Assembly: GCA_036653215.1 (NCBI GenBank) | Contig: JAVVUK010000076.1 | Coordinates: forward strand, 1-7,610 | Source: JADFUS01 sp036653215 | GTDB lineage: Bacteria > Bacteroidota > Bacteroidia > Bacteroidales > Rikenellaceae | DNA: 7,610 nucleotides | Direction of reading: 5' to 3' | In this document: one piece after another, positions 1 to 5,681 of the stretch | How the letters are laid out: each line of letters starts with the position of its first letter | How positions within the stretch are numbered: position 1 is the first letter of the stretch | Program-made: the position numbers and the translations under genes | Notes under the pieces: generated by a model | The model's input: the letters and a program-made list of their open reading frames with translations, nothing else | Told to the model about the DNA's origin: nothing | The model's database searches: none

Positions 1-1
1 A

Positions 2-532
2 ATAATAGATAAGTTAGTGCCAGCGGTGGAAAACCCTCACGAGATGAGAAGCGTGGAGGATATCCCTCGAAAGCCGACTAAGAAAAAACTCATGAGGGTT
101 GGACTCATGACCGCAGTAGCAATAACGATACACAACTTCCCCGAAGGGATGGCTGTTTTTGCTACTTCCTACAACGATATAACTTTAGGGTTGCCTATCG
201 CTGTGGCAATAGCAATACACAATATTCCGGAGGGCATTGCGGTGAGCGTCCCGATATATCATGCCACAGGAAGTAAGAAAAAAGCATTTGTATATTCGTT
301 TCTTTCGGGACTTGCCGAGCCACTTGGTGCAGTTATTGGATACCTAATTCTTATTCCTATAATGTCGAGTTTTGTGATGGGGGTGCTCCTTGCCTCTGTT
401 GCTGGGATAATGGTATATATATCGTTAGACGAGTTGTTGCCTGCTGCTCGTGAGTTTGGATGGCACCACATTTCGATATATGGGCTGATAGTGGGAATGA
501 TGGTCATGGCGGTTAGTCTTATTTTGATGTAA
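2..532 (+). CDS. zupT: ZIP-family divalent metal transporter (ZupT-like), 5' end outside window
   Basis: This is the C-terminal 176 residues of an inner-membrane ZIP transporter that imports zinc and probably other divalent metals. The reading frame is open to the left edge, so the GTG at 17 is not the real start; the ZupT family is about 260 residues, so roughly a third is missing. The two signature metal-site helices are present: HNFPEG at fragment residues 44-49 and HNIPEG at 73-78, whose His, Asn and Glu form the binuclear metal site in this family. They are followed by SGLAEPLGA (102-110) and hydrophobic helices up to the C terminus, ending in a DELLPAA segment and a last helix. The cytoplasmic loop before the first signature helix is basic and lacks the long His-rich stretch of some ZIP proteins. 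The order of motifs follows E. coli ZupT closely. The family call is firm; the exact metal is inference. Confidence 0.93.
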   Translation: MIDKLVPAVENPHEMRSVEDIPRKPTKKKLMRVGLMTAVAITIHNFPEGMAVFATSYNDITLGLPIAVAIAIHNIPEGIAVSVPIYHATGSKKKAFVYSFLSGLAEPLGAVIGYLILIPIMSSFVMGVLLASVAGIMVYISLDELLPAAREFGWHHISIYGLIVGMMVMAVSLILM

Positions 533-564
533 GATAGTTCGCATGATTTTACAATAATATTTAT

Positions 565-572
565 TAACTTTG
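565..572 (+). promoter_or_regulatory. Possible -7 promoter element for ddh
   Basis: TAACTTTG matches the Bacteroidetes -7 consensus TAnnTTTG and lies 63 bases before the ddh start. No TTTG is found at the expected 19-21 base distance upstream (about 540-545 reads GCATGA), so only half of the promoter is convincing. The remainder of the 533-635 gap shows no RNA gene, clear terminator or small ORF that I can support. Confidence 0.35.
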
Positions 573-635
573 CGTTAAATTTTTAAATAAAGGTGTGTTT
601 TTTATATGCCCACGCCGTTACAAATAGAATAATAG

Positions 636-1532
636 ATGAAAAAAATTAGAGCTGCCGTCGTAGGTTACGGCAACATAGGTAAATTTGTGTTAGAGGCGAT
701 AGGTGCTTCTGCCGATTTCGAACTTGTAGGCATTGTGCGTCGTGATGCGACAAACATCCCTAACGAACTATCCTCTTATAAGGTGGTAGATTCGATAGAT
801 AAGTTGCAAGATGTTGATGTTGCAATTTTATGTACTCCGACACGTAGTGTTGAGGAAAATGCTAAAAAAGCCCTTGCGCTTGGCATTAATACGGTTGATA
901 GTTTTGATATTCACGGTGATATAGTAGGTCTTCGTAGTCGTCTTAGTGAGGTGGCGAAAAAACATAATAAAGTATCTGTAATATCTTCAGGATGGGATCC
1001 AGGTAGTGACTCTATTGTAAGAGCTATATTAGAGATGTGTGCACCAAAAGGAATTACATATACCAATTTTGGTCCAGGAATGAGTATGGGACACACCGTT
1101 GCTGTAAAGGCTATCGAGGGCGTGAAGGCTGCTCTTTCTATGACTATCCCTACTGGCACGGGGATCCATCGTCGTATGGTGTATATAGAACTTAAAGATG
1201 GTTATAAATTTGAAGATGTAGCTCAAAATATAAAGGCAGATAGCTATTTTGCTCACGACGAGACACACGTGATGCAAGTTGAGAATGTAGATGCCTTGTT
1301 AGACATGGGGCATGGCGTGAACCTTGTTCGTAAAGGTGTTTCTGGAAAGACTCAAGGTCAGCGTTTTGAGTTTAATATGAGCATCAATAACCCTGCTTTG
1401 ACGGCTCAGATAATGGTCTCTTCGGCACGTGCCTCTCTTCGTCAAGCTCCGGGTGCTTATACCATGATCGAGATACCTCTTATCGATTATCTTTTTGGTG
1501 ATAGAGAAAGTCTGATTAAACGTTTGGTATAA
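636..1532 (+). CDS. ddh: meso-diaminopimelate D-dehydrogenase
   Basis: The 298-residue product is a cytoplasmic NADPH-dependent enzyme that converts L-tetrahydrodipicolinate plus ammonia directly to meso-diaminopimelate (EC 1.4.1.16), bypassing the succinylase, acetylase or aminotransferase routes to the peptidoglycan and lysine precursor. An N-terminal Rossmann nucleotide-binding motif GYGNIG is at residues 10-15, with VRR at 34-36 where the NADPH phosphate is usually bound. The substrate domain has the family blocks SSGWDPGSDS (117-126), NFGPGMSMGHTVAVKAI (144-160) and IPTGTGIHRR (171-180). The length is close to the characterised enzymes of about 320 residues and nothing is missing. The ATG at 636 directly precedes the Rossmann strand, so the start is secure. 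It appears to be a single-gene unit: a possible promoter lies upstream and a hairpin terminator 28 bases after the stop. DapB, encoded farther right, makes its substrate. A shadow of this gene in other frames was ignored. Confidence 0.95.
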   Translation: MKKIRAAVVGYGNIGKFVLEAIGASADFELVGIVRRDATNIPNELSSYKVVDSIDKLQDVDVAILCTPTRSVEENAKKALALGINTVDSFDIHGDIVGLRSRLSEVAKKHNKVSVISSGWDPGSDSIVRAILEMCAPKGITYTNFGPGMSMGHTVAVKAIEGVKAALSMTIPTGTGIHRRMVYIELKDGYKFEDVAQNIKADSYFAHDETHVMQVENVDALLDMGHGVNLVRKGVSGKTQGQRFEFNMSINNPALTAQIMVSSARASLRQAPGAYTMIEIPLIDYLFGDRESLIKRLV

Positions 1533-1557
1533 GGTGTTTTAACGTATATAATAATAT

Positions 1558-1583
1558 AGATAGGGTGCTTGGCACCCTATTTT
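1558..1583. terminator. Bidirectional hairpin terminator between convergent genes
   Basis: A perfect 8-bp stem, TAGGGTGC (1561-1568) and GCACCCTA (1572-1579), encloses a three-base loop TTG and extends by an A-T pair (1560/1580), a possible G-U pair and another A-T pair. On the plus strand the stem is followed by TTTTA, as expected for a Rho-independent terminator after ddh (stop at 1532). On the minus strand the sequence after the stem is AT-rich without a solid U run. The stop codon of the minus-strand FAH-like gene (CTA at 1577-1579 on the plus strand) is the outer edge of the stem. It sits exactly between two convergent units, so a two-way role is likely. Confidence 0.8.
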
Positions 1584-2137
1584 ATGTCAAAGTCTAAAAT
1601 AGAAGTGTCGTTGCAGGTGGCGGTTATGTAATCGCCAATTTTTACCTCCACAGTCTCCCTACCAAGAGGAAGGATAACCATATCTCCTATTTTTAAGGTT
1701 ACAAGGTGTGATATTTTAGAGAGGGTAGTGTTTATGGTGTCTGAGATGTTGGTCATGTTTTCGCAAAATAAAGTGCTTTCATTTCTCTGTATGTCGATGC
1801 GTAGATCTTCAGTAAGAGACACAAAATCGTTGGATACGGCGGTGGACTTGTCGTAAGAGAGAGCTGCATCCCAAGGAAGAGATTTCTTTTTACAATCTTC
1901 TAACACATCTAAGGCTGCAAACTCCACAGCCACAGATAAAGACTCCCAAAGGCGTGAGGCGAAAGTGGCATCTATGCTTTTGGCAAGACGCACAATCTTA
2001 ACAAGAATATATGGACGTGCCTCAACACGTTTTGTGAATGATGGTATGTAGTAAGGATCGTTGTTGCGTAATAGTGCCGTATCTGGCTTTATGAGAAAAG
2101 TATTATTCTCAATATCAAAAACTGTAATTATCTTCAT
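1577..2137 (-). CDS. Degenerate FAH-family protein, probable pseudoenzyme
   Basis: The 186-residue product resembles the small fumarylacetoacetate hydrolase (FAH) family proteins of Bacteroidales over its whole length. Recognisable blocks are FLIKPDTALL (14-23), YYIPSFTKRVEARPYILVKI (29-48), RLAKSIDATFASR (50-62), SLPWDAA (86-92) and LVTLKIGD (145-152). The key residues are altered. The usual metal-binding ExE is R41-P-Y43; the Asp of the DFTARD-type motif is E72; the Lys expected a few residues after the PW pair is L93; and the glycine-rich GTPxGVG loop is replaced around 154-163. The N terminus is also shorter, lacking the usual NYxxHxKE lid region. The reading frame itself is intact, with no stop or frameshift, so the gene is probably translated under selection. 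It starts in an ATGA overlap (2134-2137) with the truA stop, implying co-translation with truA. Hydrolase activity is unlikely; the actual role is unknown. The residue comparison is from memory of family patterns. Confidence 0.75.
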   Translation of the reverse strand: MKIITVFDIENNTFLIKPDTALLRNNDPYYIPSFTKRVEARPYILVKIVRLAKSIDATFASRLWESLSVAVEFAALDVLEDCKKKSLPWDAALSYDKSTAVSNDFVSLTEDLRIDIQRNESTLFCENMTNISDTINTTLSKISHLVTLKIGDMVILPLGRETVEVKIGDYITATCNDTSILDFDIK

Positions 2138-2877
2138 TTATATCGTATATTGGTTAAAAATAGTCCGTGTGCATATGCTGAACTGCTCGCCTTAGAGCGG
2201 TCGAGAGCCTCTATTATATTTTTAAAGTCGAGAACCGTGATATTCCCCTTTCCAACATCAAGGAGAGAGCCTACGATGGCTCGTACCATGTTGCGAAGGA
2301 AACGATCGGCACGAATGGTGAAGGTGATGGTGTCGCCTTCTTGTTGAAAATGGGCGTGCGTGACTTTGCATATGTTTGTCTTCGTGTCGGTGTGAAGCTT
2401 TGCAAAGCTTGTGAAGTCGCTATATGTAAGGAGCATAGAGGCTGCCTCGTTCATCTTCTCGATGTCTAAAGGAGCAGAATAGTAAAATGCTGTTTCGATC
2501 TTAAAAGGGTCTTTTACCGTAGTTATATAATATTTATATTCACGTTCGATGGCTGAAAAACGAGCGTGTAAAGAAGAGTCTATCTCTTCAATTTTTTGTA
2601 TGGCAATATCTTTCGGAAGAACGGCGTTTATGTGATATATAAAATCGGAGGTTGTTATGTCTCTATCTCCTTGATAGTCAATGTGTGCTACATAGAAAGA
2701 GCTGTGCACCCCTGTGTCTGTACGTCCAGCACCGACAATCTCTATCTCCTCCCTTAACATCTGTGAGAAGACGCTTTGAAGCACTCCTTGTACCGAAGTG
2801 GCATTTTGTTGTATCTGCCACCCGTGATAGGCTGTTCCTTTGTATGAGAGATAGATAAAATATCGTTTGATGTCCAT
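2134..2877 (-). CDS. truA: tRNA pseudouridine(38-40) synthase TruA
   Basis: The 247-residue product isomerises uridine to pseudouridine at positions 38, 39 and 40 of the tRNA anticodon arm in the cytoplasm. The first domain shows the family start YKGTAYHGWQ (12-21), the substrate-contacting TSVQGVL (27-33) and the catalytic loop GRTDTGVH (51-58), in which D54 is the nucleophilic Asp. The HARFSAIEREYKYYI block (104-118) and the second-domain motif FLRNMVR (193-199) with the C-terminal AHGLFLTNI (236-244) are all present. Length and motif order are those of bacterial TruA; nothing is missing. The start ATG at 2877 gives the normal short lead into the first strand. It is the first gene of a minus-strand pair with the FAH-like gene and is transcribed away from dapB, with only 61 bases between the two starts. 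Confidence 0.96.
   Translation of the reverse strand: MDIKRYFIYLSYKGTAYHGWQIQQNATSVQGVLQSVFSQMLREEIEIVGAGRTDTGVHSSFYVAHIDYQGDRDITTSDFIYHINAVLPKDIAIQKIEEIDSSLHARFSAIEREYKYYITTVKDPFKIETAFYYSAPLDIEKMNEAASMLLTYSDFTSFAKLHTDTKTNICKVTHAHFQQEGDTITFTIRADRFLRNMVRAIVGSLLDVGKGNITVLDFKNIIEALDRSKASSSAYAHGLFLTNIRYK
2395..2410. repeat. 16-bp perfect palindrome inside truA
   Basis: AAGCTTTGCAAAGCTT is its own reverse complement. It lies in the truA coding sequence, where the minus strand reads through the codons for Ser-Phe-Ala-Lys-Leu. It shares the TTTGCAAA core with the palindrome in the truA/dapB intergenic region. No function is shown; it may be chance, helped by codon choice. Confidence 0.6.
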
Positions 2878-2880
2878 AAA

Positions 2881-2912
2881 TTTGTGTCAACAGAAAAATT
2901 AACTTACTTTTG
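2881..2912 (+). promoter_or_regulatory. Bacteroidetes-type promoter for the dapB operon
   Basis: TTTG at 2881-2884 and TACTTTTG at 2905-2912 are separated by exactly 20 bases, a full match to the TTTG-N(19-21)-TAnnTTTG promoter recognised by the primary sigma factor of this phylum. Transcription would begin a few bases beyond 2912, leaving a leader of about 20 bases before the dapB ATG at 2939. This is the only strong promoter candidate ahead of dapB, lepB, pssA and the porin gene. Confidence 0.8.
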
Positions 2913-2921
2913 CAAAAGTAA
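2904..2921. promoter_or_regulatory. 18-bp palindrome covering the -7 element; possible operator and divergent promoter
   Basis: TTACTTTTGCAAAAGTAA is a perfect inverted repeat centred between 2912 and 2913. One half is the -7 element of the dapB promoter. By symmetry the other strand carries the same TACTTTTG (2920 down to 2913) at a suitable distance from the truA start at 2877, about 35 bases. A -33 element for that direction is poor: the best at the right spacing is TTCA (2943 down to 2940). So it may be a shared -7 box, a repressor site, or simply a symmetric promoter. Confidence 0.5.
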
Positions 2922-2938
2922 TACAAAAAAATGAAATT

Positions 2939-3655
2939 ATGAATGTAGCAATAATAGGCTATGGTAAGATGGGTCATGTGATAGAAGGCATCTTGCTTGA
3001 ACGTGGTCACAAGATAGGTATAATCATTGATGTTAACAACGCAGCAGACTTTAGAAAAGAGAATTTTAAAGATATAGATGTGGCAATAGAGTTCACAGCT
3101 CCCCATACAGCATACGGAAATATAATAAAATGTTTGGAATTTGGTACTCCAGTGGTTTGTGGAACAACAGCATGGTTAGATAAATATGACGACGTGGTGT
3201 CTGAGTGTAAGAAAAATAACGGTACTTTCTTCTATTCTTCAAATTACAGCATCGGTGTAAATTTGTTTTCTAAGATGAACACCTATTTGGCAAAGATGAT
3301 GAATGCCTTTAGTCAATATGACGTTACTATGGAAGAGGTTCATCATACTCAAAAGAAAGACTCTCCAAGTGGCACGGCGATAACCCTTGCTGAGGGGATT
3401 TTGGAGGGCATAGATCGTAAAAAGACGTGGGTAAACCAAACCACCACAAATGGTGATGAACTTGAAATAACATCTATCAGACGTAGCGTAGTTCCTGGAA
3501 CACACACCATAACATGGGAGTCGCCGGTCGACTCTATCCGCATTGAGCATACAGCAAAAGGTCGTGAAGGTTTTGCTGTGGGTGCTGTCTTGGCAGCCGA
3601 GTTTATAAAAGGTAGAAAAGGGATCTTCACAATGGATGACTTACTTCAATTATAA
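2939..3655 (+). CDS. dapB: 4-hydroxy-tetrahydrodipicolinate reductase
   Basis: The 238-residue product reduces 4-hydroxy-tetrahydrodipicolinate to tetrahydrodipicolinate with NAD(P)H, the step that commits aspartate semialdehyde to diaminopimelate and lysine. The N-terminal nucleotide fold has GYGKMG (7-12) and EFTAPH (51-56), followed by CGTT (74-77). The catalytic block EVHHTQKKDSPSGTA is at 133-147; H135, K139 and the SGT at 144-146 correspond to E. coli H159, K163 and its substrate-binding SGT. The RRSVVPGTHTI segment and the DLLQL end are also family-like. The protein is shorter than E. coli DapB (273), as is usual for Bacteroidetes forms. The start at 2939 begins directly with the first Rossmann strand. 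A promoter lies just upstream, and the stop shares one base with the lepB start (TAATG). Ddh, encoded on the left of the window, would use its product. Confidence 0.96.
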   Translation: MNVAIIGYGKMGHVIEGILLERGHKIGIIIDVNNAADFRKENFKDIDVAIEFTAPHTAYGNIIKCLEFGTPVVCGTTAWLDKYDDVVSECKKNNGTFFYSSNYSIGVNLFSKMNTYLAKMMNAFSQYDVTMEEVHHTQKKDSPSGTAITLAEGILEGIDRKKTWVNQTTTNGDELEITSIRRSVVPGTHTITWESPVDSIRIEHTAKGREGFAVGAVLAAEFIKGRKGIFTMDDLLQL

Positions 3656-4995
3656 TGAATAAGATAAAAGCGTTATTTGGTAATAAGTGGGTTAAATTTT
3701 CTATTGCATCATTGTTCTACATCTTGCTTTTTGTCGTGTGGACAAAGGCTTATTGGAGCATAATAGGTGTGGTACTAATCTATGACCTCTACATCTCAAA
3801 ATATTATCGTAAGTTATTCTGGGATAAGCACCTTGAGCTAAAGAGTAGAAGTAAAAACTACAAGAGCATTTTCGGTTGGGTGGAGGCTATCATTTTTGCC
3901 GTCGTGGTCGCTACTTTGGTGCGTGTTTATTTTGTGGAGATGTATGTAATCCCCTCTGCTTCAATGGAAAAGAGTTTGCTTATAGGTGATTATATCGGTG
4001 TTAGCAAAATATCGTATGGTCCTAAGATGCCTAATACACCGCTTTCGTTTCCTTTTGTACACAACGTAAATCCTTTTAACACAGAGCAAAAGTCATATTT
4101 AGAATGGATAAAACGTCCTTACGATAGGCTTTGTGGTTTAGATACAATAAAACATCATGACGTTGTTGTCTTCAACTATCCGGAAGGAGACACGGTGGCT
4201 GTTGTCTCACCACAAGAAAACTACTATTCTTTGGTGCGAGCCTATGGCAAAAGACGTGTTGAGGAGGTTAGTAAAATAATATATCACCCTGTTGATAAGA
4301 GAGATAACTATATAAAAAGAGCTATTGGGCTTCCGGGAGATACGATAAAAATCATAGATAGTGAGGTTTTTATAAATGGAGTTAAGGATGTCGTTTCTCC
4401 AACGATGCAACATCTATACTATATCAGACACAAAGACAACGTGTTGTCTGAGAAAACAAGACAACTTTTAGGGATTACTAAAGAAGATGTTGTAACGTCA
4501 CAAAGTTTCTATACCATAGCTCATATGACCGATGAGATGGCACGCAAGGCATCTAAAGAAGAGTCGATATATGAAGTAAAACGTGAGGTGAGCTCTAAAG
4601 GAGTGTCTAACATAGACGTTTTCCCACATGACACGCTTCATTATAAATGGAATGAGGATAACTATGGTGCTCTTGTTGTCCCACGTCGAGGAACAACGGT
4701 GGTTTTAGATAGCTCTAACATCGCTATATATGAGCGTATCATAAAAAATTATGAAGGAAATGACCTCGTTGTAAAAGGAAATGACATCACCATAAACGGT
4801 TCTAAAACAAATAAATACACCTTTAAGATGAACTATTTCTTTATGATGGGTGACAATCGTCATAACTCCTTAGACTCTCGTTTCTTTGGTTTCGTTCCCG
4901 AAGATCACGTTGTCGGTAAGGCGAGCTTTATATGGTTTTCAAAAGGGGAGGGCTTTGATATAAGGTTTAGCAGAATGTTTAAATCTGTAAAATGA
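3655..4995 (+). CDS. lepB: Signal peptidase I, large Bacteroidetes form
   Basis: The 446-residue product is the inner-membrane serine protease that removes signal peptides from Sec-exported proteins on the periplasmic side. Hydrophobic segments occur at about residues 13-29, 33-48 and 76-93, more than the one or two of many bacterial enzymes but usual in this phylum. The catalytic Ser is S103 in IPSASMEKSLLIGDY (99-113) and the general-base Lys is K221 in YIKRAIGLPGDTI (219-231). The last conserved box, GDNRHNSLDSR, is at 399-409. Between the Lys box and this last box lie about 165 residues, including the VFPHDTLHYKWNEDNYG stretch (322-338) typical of Bacteroidetes LepB. All catalytic parts are present. 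The gene begins in the dapB stop (TAATG) and ends in a 4-base ATGA overlap with pssA, so it should be translationally coupled to both. Confidence 0.95.
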   Translation: MNKIKALFGNKWVKFSIASLFYILLFVVWTKAYWSIIGVVLIYDLYISKYYRKLFWDKHLELKSRSKNYKSIFGWVEAIIFAVVVATLVRVYFVEMYVIPSASMEKSLLIGDYIGVSKISYGPKMPNTPLSFPFVHNVNPFNTEQKSYLEWIKRPYDRLCGLDTIKHHDVVVFNYPEGDTVAVVSPQENYYSLVRAYGKRRVEEVSKIIYHPVDKRDNYIKRAIGLPGDTIKIIDSEVFINGVKDVVSPTMQHLYYIRHKDNVLSEKTRQLLGITKEDVVTSQSFYTIAHMTDEMARKASKEESIYEVKREVSSKGVSNIDVFPHDTLHYKWNEDNYGALVVPRRGTTVVLDSSNIAIYERIIKNYEGNDLVVKGNDITINGSKTNKYTFKMNYFFMMGDNRHNSLDSRFFGFVPEDHVVGKASFIWFSKGEGFDIRFSRMFKSVK

Positions 4996-5681
4996 TGAAT
5001 ATAAAGAGGCATATTCCTAATTTCATAACTCTGCTTAACCTATCTTGTGGCTGTATGGCTTCAGTGATGGCGTTTGAGGGTTTCTATACCCAAGCTTTTC
5101 TTTTTATGGTGGGATCGTTGATCTTTGATTTTTTAGATGGTTTTGCGGCGAGGCTTCTAAAAAGCTATTCCGATATGGGACGTGAGCTTGACTCTCTTGC
5201 CGATGTGGTGAGCTTTGGCTTTGTGCCTGGAGTATTGATGTGGCATATTGGTGGAGGTTTCTATTTTGGGTTTCTCATAACTCTGTTTTCCGCTTTGCGT
5301 CTTGCCAAATTTAATGTCGATACACGAGAGCACGATGTCTTTTATGGACTTGCAACGCCTGCCTCAGCGATATTCTTCTGTTCCATAGCTTTTGTGATTG
5401 AAAATATGCCGACTTCTTTTGTTGCTGTGGCTATGTCAAACGAGATTGTACGTTGGGTCTTGGTGGTTCTGTTTGCATATCTAATGATCTGCGATCTTCC
5501 GATGTTCTCCTTGAAATTTAAGTCGTGGGGCGTAAAGGATAACGCTCTTGTTTATGGCTTTCTGTTATGTAGCCTAATTGCAATTGTCGTGTTTGGTGTT
5601 TTATCATTACCATTTATAATATTGAGTTATATAGTGTTGTCTGTTCTTCTAAAGGTGGGTGGAAAGAGATGTATAGAATAA
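4992..5681 (+). CDS. pssA: CDP-diacylglycerol--serine O-phosphatidyltransferase
   Basis: The 229-residue inner-membrane enzyme transfers phosphatidate from CDP-diacylglycerol to serine, giving phosphatidylserine, the precursor of phosphatidylethanolamine. The CDP-alcohol phosphatidyltransferase signature DG-x2-AR-x8-G-x3-D-x3-D is exact: D49, G50, A53, R54, G63, D67 and D71. The N-terminal PNFITLLNLSCGCMA is characteristic of the serine transferase rather than PgsA. Several hydrophobic segments follow, with the last near the C terminus, and the length fits subclass II enzymes. Two adjacent ATGs (4992 and 4995) are possible starts; the first overlaps the lepB TGA stop. The end overlaps the next gene by 13 bases. 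Confidence 0.94.
   Translation: MMNIKRHIPNFITLLNLSCGCMASVMAFEGFYTQAFLFMVGSLIFDFLDGFAARLLKSYSDMGRELDSLADVVSFGFVPGVLMWHIGGGFYFGFLITLFSALRLAKFNVDTREHDVFYGLATPASAIFFCSIAFVIENMPTSFVAVAMSNEIVRWVLVVLFAYLMICDLPMFSLKFKSWGVKDNALVYGFLLCSLIAIVVFGVLSLPFIILSYIVLSVLLKVGGKRCIE

Noticed and set aside
17..532. GTG at 17 as the start of the ZIP transporter
   Set aside because: The frame is open to the left edge and the residues before it continue the family pattern; the protein would lack its first helices.
1577..2137. Calling the FAH-like gene an active hydrolase, isomerase or a broken pseudogene
   Set aside because: The metal-binding and catalytic residues are replaced, which argues against activity, but the frame is intact and coupled to truA, which argues against simple decay.
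2678..3106. Minus-strand ORF of 142 codons across the truA/dapB gap
   Set aside because: It overlaps the N-terminal regions of two certain genes and both promoter elements, and its protein has no recognisable domain.
3239..3630. Two minus-strand ORFs opposite dapB
   Set aside because: They are shadows of a gene whose protein is fully conserved; no family pattern of their own.
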